This document shows positions 1 to 6,752 of a stretch of 25,672 nt of DNA, piece by piece. The first letter of the stretch is position 1. Every line of letters starts with the position of its first letter. The stretch lies in contig JAZOWA010000058.1 of the NCBI GenBank assembly GCA_045659025.1, positions 1 to 25,672 on the forward strand, written 5' to 3'. A model generated the notes under the pieces. The model was not told the DNA's origin, ran no database searches, and saw nothing but the letters and a program-made list of their open reading frames with translations. The stretch is from SIG455 sp045659025. GTDB lineage: Bacteria > Bacillota > Clostridia > UMGS1810. The position numbers were made by a program, and so were the translations under genes.

Positions 1-284
1 TTAGCTCTGCGAACTTTACCGTGTCTTACAACCTCGATCTTTGCAATCTTGGGTGAGTTAACGGGGAAAGTTCTCTCAACACCTACACCATAGGAAATTC
101 TTCTTACAGTGAAAGTCTCGTTGATACCACCGTGCTTCTTGGAGATGATTGTACCTTCAAAAAGCTGAATTCTCTCTCTTGTACCCTCTTTGATCTTTAC
201 GTGTACTTTAACAGTATCACCAATCAAAAGTTCGGGCAAATCAGTTCTGATCTGTTCCTGTGTAATGCTCTCGATTACGTTCAT
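1..284 (-). CDS. rplS: 50S ribosomal protein L19, 3' end cut by window
   Basis: Large-subunit ribosomal protein L19, which lies at the 30S-50S interface. The visible 94 residues show the L19 pattern: an N-terminal segment ending TDLPELLIGDTVKVHVKIKE, then RIQLFEGTIISKKHGG and ISYGVGVERTFPVNSPKI, ending in the basic stretch VVRHGKVRRA. L19 is usually about 115 residues, so roughly 20 C-terminal residues lie beyond base 1. The ATG at 284 follows an AGGAG ribosome binding site at 5-9 bases spacing. It is not part of the usual rpsP-rimM-trmD-rplS order as far as can be seen: truA lies upstream, 142 bases away, and that gap holds a strong promoter and a leader. Identification is confident; only the end is missing. 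Confidence 0.95.
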   Translation of the reverse strand, partial: MNVIESITQEQIRTDLPELLIGDTVKVHVKIKEGTRERIQLFEGTIISKKHGGINETFTVRRISYGVGVERTFPVNSPKIAKIEVVRHGKVRRA

Positions 285-368
285 TGTATTTCTCCTCTCT
301 CCATAGATGTTCTTGTCAAGCCATTTTAACGGTTTATGTACCGACTTACAGAGGACCATCCGCTTTAC
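285..368 (-). promoter_or_regulatory. rplS 5' leader, possible L19 autoregulatory element
   Basis: About 85 bases of transcript lie between the predicted start site near 368 and the rplS start codon. The RNA can form a small hairpin with arms CGGU and ACCG, and the flanking GAUGGUC and GAACAUC could pair around it with one mismatch. Firmicutes are known to carry an L19 leader family (Rfam L19_leader) upstream of rplS, so this is a candidate. I could not fold it or match it to the covariance model; a plain unstructured leader is the alternative. Confidence 0.3.
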
Positions 369-374
369 CAAAAC

Positions 375-403
375 ATTCTATCACATCTTTTTTGAAAATG
401 CAA
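375..403 (-). promoter_or_regulatory. Promoter of rplS
   Basis: On the minus strand, -35 TTGCAT (398-403) and -10 TAGAAT (375-380) are separated by exactly 17 bases, with TGA just before the -10 as in an extended -10. It sits in the 142-base gap between the truA stop and the rplS start, so rplS can be transcribed independently of the long upstream operon. The hexamers are identical to those of the TIR operon promoter at 11248-11276. Confidence 0.8.
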
Positions 404-426
404 GTACTTTTTTACATTTTTGAAAA

Positions 427-1164
427 TTATTTATAATGCACCTCAAAAAGTGTCAATCCTTCGGGTGGAGCAGTAATCCCTGCACGGGTTCTATCCCCCG
501 ATGCTATTATATCTGCAACGTCCTCAACAGGAATCTGTCCGTTTCCTACCATAACCAAAGTGCCCGTTATAATCCGCACCATATTGTAAAGGTATCCGTC
601 GGCTCGTATATATATCTTAATGCGACTATCTTCCTCCACCACATCGAGACGGCTCACCGTGCGCACGGTACCCTCCACATTACTGCCAGAGGACATAAAC
701 CCCACAAAATCGTGGGTGCCGATAAACTCCTTTGCAGCGGTCTGCATCTTTGAAACATCAAGCCTCTTCGGATAATGCCACTCAAACCTTTTGGTAAACA
801 CGTCCTGAAAGTTTGCAGTATTGATAGTATAGCAATATGTTTTGCCACAATTATCGTACCTGGCATTAAAGGTATCGGGTGCAATCTCGCACTTGCTTAC
901 ACAAATATCATCAGGAAGATACGCCCTTATTGCAAGGGGGATCTTATCGGGTGGCACACAATCGGGTGCGGTAAAGGAGCACACATACATCCGTGCATGA
1001 ACTCCTGCGTCCGTTCTGCTACAGCCCTTAATCTTGACAGGAGTCTTATACACCTTCTCAAGGGCAGACTCTATCCTACCCTGAATGGTATCACCATTGG
1101 CCTGGAGTTGAAATCCGCAATATTCAGTACCGTCATAGGAAAAGGTCATTTTATAAACGCTCAT
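427..1164 (-). CDS. truA: tRNA pseudouridine(38-40) synthase TruA
   Basis: Converts uridines 38-40 in the anticodon arm of many tRNAs to pseudouridine; cytoplasmic. The 245-residue length is normal for the family. The catalytic motif GCSRTDAGVHA is present, with the nucleophilic aspartate at residue 52. The N-terminus (MTFSYDGTEYCGFQ) and the late segment ADGYLYNMVRIITGTL are also family-typical. The ATG at 1164 follows a GAGG that overlaps the ecfT stop codon seven bases upstream, so it is translated as the last gene of the ecfA1-ecfA2-ecfT-truA block. No terminator is visible after it, so transcripts may read into rplS. Confidence 0.96.
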   Translation of the reverse strand: MSVYKMTFSYDGTEYCGFQLQANGDTIQGRIESALEKVYKTPVKIKGCSRTDAGVHARMYVCSFTAPDCVPPDKIPLAIRAYLPDDICVSKCEIAPDTFNARYDNCGKTYCYTINTANFQDVFTKRFEWHYPKRLDVSKMQTAAKEFIGTHDFVGFMSSGSNVEGTVRTVSRLDVVEEDSRIKIYIRADGYLYNMVRIITGTLVMVGNGQIPVEDVADIIASGDRTRAGITAPPEGLTLFEVHYK

Positions 1165-1171
1165 ATTAACC

Positions 1172-1990
1172 TCATATATAAATATTTATAGCCACAATCC
1201 CGCACACGAAAAGTGCCATAACCAAAGTGGCAACCAGATCGCCGAAACCCATCTTAAGCTCGTGGAGGCGGGTCCTGCCCTTTCCGCCACGATAGCAACG
1301 ACATTCCATAGCCACTGCCAAATCATCTGCTCGGCGGAAGGAACTTATAAAAAGCGGAACAAGCACAGGGATTAGGGATTTAGCACGGCTTATGATATTC
1401 CCGCTTTCAAAATCTGCGCCCCTTGCCATCTGGGCTTTCATAATCTTATCCGTTTCTTCCAAAAGTGTGGGGATGAAACGAAGGGCTATAGTCATCATCA
1501 TTGCAAGTTCTCCCGCAGGAACACCTATGCGACTGAAAGGAGAAAGGAGTTTCTCTATACCGTCAGTAAGGTGTATGGGAGATGTGGTGAGAGTGAGAAG
1601 GGATGTACCCATTACAAGAAACACAAGGCGCAAACTCATAAGAGATGCACTGTATACACCCTCTCGTGTGATTCTCAAAAAACCGATTTTAAGAGGGATA
1701 CCGCCTATTTCTGCAATAGTACCGTTCGTCATAAAAAGATTGATTACAGCGGTAAAAACTATAAGAAATACAACGGGTTTGATACCCTTTAATACCGTCA
1801 ATACATTTACCTTTGACAAAAGCACGGTCAAAAGCACGAAACCGCCCACCAGGACAAAGCCCCAAAGGTTAGTAACACAAAATATGGCGGTTATAAATGC
1901 AAAAGTCAGAAGTATCTTGATTCTCGGATCAAGGGAATGGATGGGAGAATCAATGGGGAAATACTGACCTAATGTGATGTCTTTCAGCAT
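1172..1990 (-). CDS. ecfT: Energy-coupling factor transporter transmembrane protein EcfT
   Basis: Integral membrane scaffold of the group II energy-coupling factor (ECF) vitamin transporter; it joins the two ATPases to interchangeable substrate-binding S components. The 272 residues begin with a short cytoplasmic segment containing HSLDPRIKI, followed by hydrophobic helices at roughly 25-60, 70-90, 110-135 and 245-270. The cytoplasmic coupling helices carry the expected arginine motifs ARG (189-191) and RCYRGG (231-236). A strong AAGGAGG lies seven bases before the ATG, inside the end of ecfA2, and the two genes overlap by seven bases, indicating translational coupling. No S component is encoded in the window, as expected for a shared ECF module. 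Confidence 0.95.
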   Translation of the reverse strand: MLKDITLGQYFPIDSPIHSLDPRIKILLTFAFITAIFCVTNLWGFVLVGGFVLLTVLLSKVNVLTVLKGIKPVVFLIVFTAVINLFMTNGTIAEIGGIPLKIGFLRITREGVYSASLMSLRLVFLVMGTSLLTLTTSPIHLTDGIEKLLSPFSRIGVPAGELAMMMTIALRFIPTLLEETDKIMKAQMARGADFESGNIISRAKSLIPVLVPLFISSFRRADDLAVAMECRCYRGGKGRTRLHELKMGFGDLVATLVMALFVCGIVAINIYI

Positions 1991-2844
1991 TTGCCCACCT
2001 CCTTAAGATACCGCAGAATCTCCTCTGTAGCGCCGTCAACTGTGTATATTTTATCGTTTACGGGGATGCCCTGCTCCTTAAGACCCTGCATAACTCTGCA
2101 GGCCTGAGGAACGGTGAGACCCATACCGTAGAGCTCTTCGCTATGGGCAAAGATATTCTCTACAGTATCAAACATCTTCATCTCGCCATCGGACATAACA
2201 ATTATCTTCTCGGCGTATCTGGCGATATCCTCCATAGAGTGAGAAACCAAAATTACGGTTATCCCTTCCCTCTCGCAGATGGATTTGATACGACCCAATA
2301 TCTCATCTCTGCCGACGGGGTCAAGACCTGCGGCAGGTTCGTCTAAAATAAGCACTTCGGGTTTCATAGCAAGCACACCCGCTATGGCAACACGTCTTTT
2401 CTGTCCACCTGAAAGCTCAAAGGGGGATTTTTCAAAATATTTTTCTTTAAGACCCACAAGGTCCGCTACGTGGCGAATCCTTGCATCTATTTCATCTTCT
2501 GTAAGGCCCTGATTCTTAGGCCCGAAGGCAATATCTTTATACACTGTCTCTTCAAAAAGCTGATACTCGGGATACTGAAAAACTATACCGACTTTACTGC
2601 GGATCTTCTTCATATCCACACCCTTTTGTCCGATATCCTCACCATCTACCAGCACACTGCCACCATGGGGTTTCAAAAGGCCGTTAAGGTGCTGAATCAA
2701 AGTTGATTTGCCAGATCCGGTATGACCGATAAGACCCACAAAGTCCCCATCCTCTACTTTGAAGGAAATGCCAGAAAGGGCCACCTTCTCAAAAGGTGTC
2801 CCCGGGGAATATATATGGGTAAGATTCTTGACTTCTATCGGCAT
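1984..2844 (-). CDS. ecfA2: ECF transporter ATP-binding protein EcfA2
   Basis: One of the two ATPases that power ECF vitamin uptake, bound to EcfT on the cytoplasmic face. The 286 residues carry all ABC motifs: Walker A GHTGSGKST (40-48), Q-loop at Q90 in FQYPEYQLF, signature LSGGQ (144-148), Walker B VLILDEP with E169, and the switch histidine H202. The YPEYQLFEETV segment is typical of the A2 subunit, where A1 has NPDNQIV. The start overlaps the end of ecfA1 by ten bases, and GAGGAG lies a little further upstream than usual. Together with ecfA1 it forms the heterodimer; A1/A2 assignment rests on gene order and the Q-loop wording. Confidence 0.94.
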   Translation of the reverse strand: MPIEVKNLTHIYSPGTPFEKVALSGISFKVEDGDFVGLIGHTGSGKSTLIQHLNGLLKPHGGSVLVDGEDIGQKGVDMKKIRSKVGIVFQYPEYQLFEETVYKDIAFGPKNQGLTEDEIDARIRHVADLVGLKEKYFEKSPFELSGGQKRRVAIAGVLAMKPEVLILDEPAAGLDPVGRDEILGRIKSICEREGITVILVSHSMEDIARYAEKIIVMSDGEMKMFDTVENIFAHSEELYGMGLTVPQACRVMQGLKEQGIPVNDKIYTVDGATEEILRYLKEVGKC

Positions 2845-3671
2845 ATTTTCATTAACTCCTCAACACATTCCCTCTCGTCGAGAATGTCGCTTCTGATGTC
2901 TATTCCTGCTTTTTTTAGATTATATGCAATCTGTGTGGCCTGAGGTACATCAAGGCCAAGTTCACGCATTTTGTCAACGTCGGAAAAGACGTTTGACGGA
3001 ACGTCATCCACAATGACCGAACCGTTATCCACTACAACTACTCGGTGGGCACACACCGCCTCATCCATATTGTGAGTAATCATTACTATGGTGATACCAT
3101 ATTCTTTATTCAGAATACCTATGGTCTTCATTACTTCTTTTCTTCCGACGGGGTCGAGCATTGCGGTGGGCTCGTCAAACACAATTATATCGGGCTTCAT
3201 AGCTATAACACCTGCAATGGCTATACGCTGTTTCTGTCCGCCCGAAAGAAGATGGGGTGCGCTCTTTCGGTATTTAAGCATACCTACTGCATTGAGGGCA
3301 TACTCTACCCTCTCGCGTATTTCCGCAGAGGGCACACCAAGATTTTCAGCGGCGAACGCCACATCCTCTTCAACAATAGTTGCTACTATCTGGTTGTCGG
3401 GATTCTGAAACACCATAGCGGCTCTCTGACGTATATCCCAGGTCTTTGATTCATCACGGGTGTCCATACCATCTACAAACACACTGCCGCCAAGGGGCAG
3501 AAGTATGGCATTGATATGCTTTGCAAGAGTGGATTTGCCTGATCCGTTTCTGCCAAGAACAGCAACAAATTCACCTTTGGCAACCGAAAGATTGATACCG
3601 TTAAGCACGGCACTCACCTCACGACCGTCACCATTATCATAAGAATATGTCAGGTTCTGTATATCAATCAC
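2835..3671 (-). CDS. ecfA1: ECF transporter ATP-binding protein EcfA1
   Basis: First ATPase of the ECF module. The 278 residues have Walker A GRNGSGKST (40-48), the A1-type Q-loop FQNPDNQIV (89-97), signature LSGGQ (142-146), Walker B IIVFDEP with E167, and switch H200 in ITHNMDEA. The start codon is GTG at 3671, with GAGGG about eight bases ahead; no ATG fits better. It lies 12 bases after the methyltransferase gene, so the ECF block is transcribed with the upstream replication genes rather than with ribosomal protein genes as in many Clostridia and Bacilli. Confidence 0.94.
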   Translation of the reverse strand: MIDIQNLTYSYDNGDGREVSAVLNGINLSVAKGEFVAVLGRNGSGKSTLAKHINAILLPLGGSVFVDGMDTRDESKTWDIRQRAAMVFQNPDNQIVATIVEEDVAFAAENLGVPSAEIRERVEYALNAVGMLKYRKSAPHLLSGGQKQRIAIAGVIAMKPDIIVFDEPTAMLDPVGRKEVMKTIGILNKEYGITIVMITHNMDEAVCAHRVVVVDNGSVIVDDVPSNVFSDVDKMRELGLDVPQATQIAYNLKKAGIDIRSDILDERECVEELMKICR

Positions 3672-3683
3672 TTGTTATCCCTC

Positions 3684-4559
3684 TCAATCGCACGAATCCG
3701 AGAACCATCTTGCTGTGAGTCCGCAGGGCAACACAAGACCTGATGACTTCATAGGCAAACCAATTTCGTCGGATATGACCGTGCCTTTATATTTCTTGCC
3801 TACGGTGAGTTTCATTACATTGGCAACTACCGAAGGGGAAATTCCTGTGGTGTAGGAGTTGACTATGAAAAACAAAGGATTGTCACTCATAACTTCCATA
3901 CACTTGGTGACAAGGGGGTAAAACTCGTCTTCAAACTTCCATATCTCACCCTTGGGACCTCTGCCATAAGACGGAGGATCCATAATAATACAATCGTATT
4001 TATTGCCACGACGTTTCTCTCGCTCAACGAACTTGACAACATCATCCACAATATATCTGATGGGTGCGTCACCAAGACCTGATGATGCGGCGTTCTCCTT
4101 TGCCCAGGTAACCATGCCCTTGGACGCGTCTACATGGACAACCTTTGCTCCCGCATAGGCAGAGGCAACGGTAGCACCGCCTGTGTAAGCAAAGAGATTG
4201 AGCACACTTATGGGCCTATTCTGCTTTTTAATATTGCGGATAATAAAATCCCAGTTAACCGCCTGTTCGGGGAACAAACCGGTATGCTTAAATCCCATTG
4301 GCTTTATATTAAAGGTGAGGTTATCGTATTTAACCTGCCAGCTCTCGGGGAGTTTCTTAAAGTATTCCCATCTGCCACCGCCTGATGCACTACGATGATA
4401 ATGAGCGTGAAGGTCTCTCCAACATTTATCGTCCGTAGCATCTGCCCAGATTGCCTGAGGGTCGGGTCTGCGGAGTTTGATATCTCCCCAGAACTCCACC
4501 TTCTCACCGTGGGCAGCATCAAGCAATATATAGTCTTTCCATCTGTCTGCAATTAACAT
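3684..4559 (-). CDS. Class I SAM-dependent methyltransferase, RlmI/RlmK-like
   Basis: Likely S-adenosylmethionine-dependent methyltransferase of the COG1092 group, whose known members methylate 23S rRNA. The 291 residues show a SAM-binding loop LNLFAYTGGAT (120-130), an acidic strand end VVHVDASKG (140-148) and a DPPSYG motif (194-199) that replaces NPPY-type motifs. The region HTGLFPEQAVNW (92-103) before the Rossmann core is also family-like. The N-terminal PUA domain of full RlmI is absent, so it is the short form; the exact target base cannot be told from sequence. ATG at 4559 follows GAGAGG at good spacing, 18 bases after the helicase-loader gene. Confidence 0.85.
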   Translation of the reverse strand: MLIADRWKDYILLDAAHGEKVEFWGDIKLRRPDPQAIWADATDDKCWRDLHAHYHRSASGGGRWEYFKKLPESWQVKYDNLTFNIKPMGFKHTGLFPEQAVNWDFIIRNIKKQNRPISVLNLFAYTGGATVASAYAGAKVVHVDASKGMVTWAKENAASSGLGDAPIRYIVDDVVKFVEREKRRGNKYDCIIMDPPSYGRGPKGEIWKFEDEFYPLVTKCMEVMSDNPLFFIVNSYTTGISPSVVANVMKLTVGKKYKGTVISDEIGLPMKSSGLVLPCGLTARWFSDSCD

Positions 4560-4577
4560 ATAAAATTCCTCTCAGAG

Positions 4578-5588
4578 TTACAGATTGCGTTCTTTCTTAA
4601 GAAGGCGGATGTCATCGCCCATGAATTTGAGCAAAGTAAACTCGCCCATTATTCTGGATGCAATTCTATCGGTATAGGTATTGCGCACATCACGCATATT
4701 GAGGTTGGAGTTTATAACGGTTGCACGCTTTTCCAGGATTCTTGTGTTTATCAAATCAAACAGCACCGCCTGGGTATATGAGTTAATAAACTCTGTGCCG
4801 AAGTCATCAATAATGAGCAAATCACAATCATAAACTGCACTTTTCAAAAGCTCGGCATCAGGGATATCGGAACGTTTGAAGTGGCAATCCTCAAGAAAAT
4901 CAAAGAGCTTGTATGCCGTCTGGTATATAACGGCATGTCCGCTATTGATAAACTCTGCCACCATACAGGAGGTAAGATGTGTCTTACCCACACCTGCAGG
5001 GCCGTATATATAGAGATTCTCATAGCCCTTGCCGAAGTTCTTGCAGAAATCAAAGCAAGTCCTGTATATATTGCGGGCATTATCAAAGGGAGATACACCT
5101 ACAGCCTCATCCACGTCTTTACTGTAATATGAAAAGTCTACTTTTCTGAAACTTGTGCTGTCAAAATCTACAGGGATATTGGAAATACGGCTTGCCGCAT
5201 TTATCATAAACTTGCTCACCTTCTGCTTATAGCAGGAGCATTTCTTATTACCCACAACTCCCGTATCCTTACACTTATCGCAGTTATAAGGAACTTCAAA
5301 GGCGTCCTCGCTCATGTTATGGGATTTCAAAATCTCTGCCCTTCTCTTTTTAAGAGCATCAAGCTCGGTGGCTATCTCCGCTTCCAATTCCTTGGCAGTA
5401 GCATCACCACTGACTATCCTGGCAGTAAGGCGGATGCCGATGGTGGAAATCTCTCTGTCTATCTCGGCTATCTCGGGGATAAGACTGTATATTGATTCCA
5501 GTCTCTCCTGAGCGAGCTCCTTGCGTTCATTCTGCAAAGCAGCATATTCATTATTGATATATCTTGCAATTACTCCGTTATTAACCAT
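4578..5588 (-). CDS. DnaC/DnaI-like AAA+ replicative helicase loader
   Basis: Predicted ATPase that loads the replicative helicase DnaB onto DNA. The 336 residues start with a charged coiled-coil-like region (15-90), then a zinc-binding knuckle with C103, C106, C117 and C119, as in DnaI of Firmicutes. The AAA+ core has Walker A GPAGVGKT (196-203), Walker B LLIIDD (257-262) and a late SRIMGEF segment (311-317) that probably carries the arginine finger. The gene directly follows a DnaD-domain gene with a 21-base gap, the usual clostridial primosome pair. IstB-like transposition helpers share the ATPase core, but no transposase is present and the zinc knuckle plus DnaD neighbour favour the replication role. 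Confidence 0.9.
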   Translation of the reverse strand: MVNNGVIARYINNEYAALQNERKELAQERLESIYSLIPEIAEIDREISTIGIRLTARIVSGDATAKELEAEIATELDALKKRRAEILKSHNMSEDAFEVPYNCDKCKDTGVVGNKKCSCYKQKVSKFMINAASRISNIPVDFDSTSFRKVDFSYYSKDVDEAVGVSPFDNARNIYRTCFDFCKNFGKGYENLYIYGPAGVGKTHLTSCMVAEFINSGHAVIYQTAYKLFDFLEDCHFKRSDIPDAELLKSAVYDCDLLIIDDFGTEFINSYTQAVLFDLINTRILEKRATVINSNLNMRDVRNTYTDRIASRIMGEFTLLKFMGDDIRLLKKERNL

Positions 5589-5609
5589 ATCTTATATGCT
5601 CCTTCGCAT

Positions 5610-6605
5610 TTACTGTTGTGCTTTGTTCATACGGCGGGCAATCATCTTCTTCTCAAATTCGCTGATGTTGTCATCTCCTGAGTAGTTATTGAATTTGGTT
5701 TTCTTGCCGGTTGTTGTCTTTCCAGCGCCCTTTTCCTTGCCTAAGTTTTTAAGCACTGTATCCATATATTTGAAATTAAACTTACCTGCATTCATAATAG
5801 TAAGCTCATAGGCCTCTTTGAAATTGCCTTCGGTGTATCCCTTCTCCTCGATCCAGGTGCGGACAAACTTAAGTTCCTTCTCGGTGAACTCTCTGTCGTT
5901 TATCTGCAAAATCTTCTTGAGCCTCTTTGCAGCTCGGTTGAACTTGGTCTGGCTCTTGACATAAAGACTCGCTTTCTCAAAGTTATCTATACCGTTATCT
6001 GCCCAGGTCAATGCCACCTTCTCAATGTATCTGAAATCGGATTTCTTAAGGGATGTGCAATACTCCAAAAGAAGCAAAATTACATCCGCAGGGAATTTAA
6101 GCCAATCGTGGAGAGAATAGAGAATCTTCATATCATTATGAGATAATGATGTGCCTGTGAGCTGCTCTGCCAGAAGGAACATATCCCTTATATCGTGATC
6201 TGTCTTGAGTGCATTATTGATATCTTTCACAAGATATTTGGGAGCTTCTGTCGTGATTCTTCTGTCCACAGGCACCGATTCCGCCTCTGTGGCGCCATCT
6301 CCGCCCAAGGGCAGGAATTCCACGGACACCTCGTCATCTTCATCAATCAGGCGGATAATACCCTTATCTGCTAGATAAAGAAGTGCACGTTCCAACTCCG
6401 CATCAGACACTCCTATACCCTGTGAAGCGGTATCAAAAGAGAACTCCCCGTCCTCAAGATGACAAAGAAGATACAGATATGTCTTAATAGCGCTCTCATC
6501 TGCAGACACCATATATTTATCTACAAAGACAGCGGGAACTGAAAAGCTCCTCTCTTTTCTCTTAATATGTAAATTCTTCACAGGTTTTCCCCCAATGTAT
6601 ATCAA
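5610..6605 (-). CDS. DnaD-domain replication initiation protein
   Basis: Predicted primosomal protein that helps remodel DNA and recruit the helicase loader at origins or restart sites. The 331 residues contain an N-terminal winged-helix-like region (about 20-100) and two DnaD-type helical modules, at about 140-205 (ending YIEKVALTWADNGI) and about 235-290 (ending FNFKYMDTVLKNL). A basic, low-complexity tail (290-331) could contact DNA. The start given is a TTG at 6605 preceded by AGGA; a GTG eight codons later (6581), behind GGGGGA, is an alternative, and I cannot decide between them. It is the first gene of a seven-gene operon with two overlapping promoters just upstream. Confidence 0.88.
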   Translation of the reverse strand: MIYIGGKPVKNLHIKRKERSFSVPAVFVDKYMVSADESAIKTYLYLLCHLEDGEFSFDTASQGIGVSDAELERALLYLADKGIIRLIDEDDEVSVEFLPLGGDGATEAESVPVDRRITTEAPKYLVKDINNALKTDHDIRDMFLLAEQLTGTSLSHNDMKILYSLHDWLKFPADVILLLLEYCTSLKKSDFRYIEKVALTWADNGIDNFEKASLYVKSQTKFNRAAKRLKKILQINDREFTEKELKFVRTWIEEKGYTEGNFKEAYELTIMNAGKFNFKYMDTVLKNLGKEKGAGKTTTGKKTKFNNYSGDDNISEFEKKMIARRMNKAQQ

Positions 6606-6634
6606 ATTATCCTATATGTAAAAAAAGTGCGTCA

Positions 6635-6669
6635 TTTATAATTATACCTTTTATTTTGTCAAGTTGCAA
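6635..6669 (-). promoter_or_regulatory. Two overlapping promoters of the dnaD-truA operon
   Basis: On the minus strand TTGCAA (6664-6669) and TATAAT (6641-6646) are spaced by 17 bases, and TTGACA (6657-6662) and TATAAA (6635-6640) by 16 bases. Both pairs are close to the sigma-A consensus and would start transcription about six bases apart, 20-30 bases upstream of the dnaD start codon. Which is used cannot be told from sequence; both are plausible. Confidence 0.75.
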
Positions 6670-6721
6670 TAGGGTTTTTTATCGGATGTTTTAAGACGGT
6701 ATCGCCGTATGTGATAAAGCC

Positions 6722-6751
6722 AAAATACACACCCGTTCGGGTGTGTATTTT
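6722..6751 (-). terminator. Intrinsic terminator of the TIR/RyR operon
   Basis: A perfect 13-base-pair inverted repeat (arms 6722-6734 and 6739-6751) with a four-base loop begins one base after the stop codon of the membrane protein gene. The minus-strand arm ends in UUUU but the run is interrupted by GG, so efficiency is uncertain. It separates this operon from the dnaD promoters downstream. Confidence 0.75.
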
Positions 6752-6752
6752 A

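Noticed and set aside
436..1191. Open frames on the plus strand opposite truA and similar ones opposite nearly every gene
   Set aside because: They mirror the conserved minus-strand genes, have no ribosome binding sites or recognisable domains, and no plus-strand promoter is evident.
4578..5588. IstB-type transposition helper from an insertion sequence
   Set aside because: No transposase or inverted repeats nearby, and the zinc knuckle plus adjacent DnaD gene indicate a helicase loader.
6692..6704. Second hairpin near the end of the TIR operon (ACGG/CCGT)
   Set aside because: Only four base pairs with a five-base loop and no T run; the 13-pair hairpin at 6722-6751 explains termination better.
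6659..6752. Attachment-site repeat of the tRNA-Leu 3' end on the far side of the TIR pair
   Set aside because: Reading both strands I found only short chance matches such as ATCGG; no stretch resembling the T arm or acceptor end is present, and there is no integrase gene.
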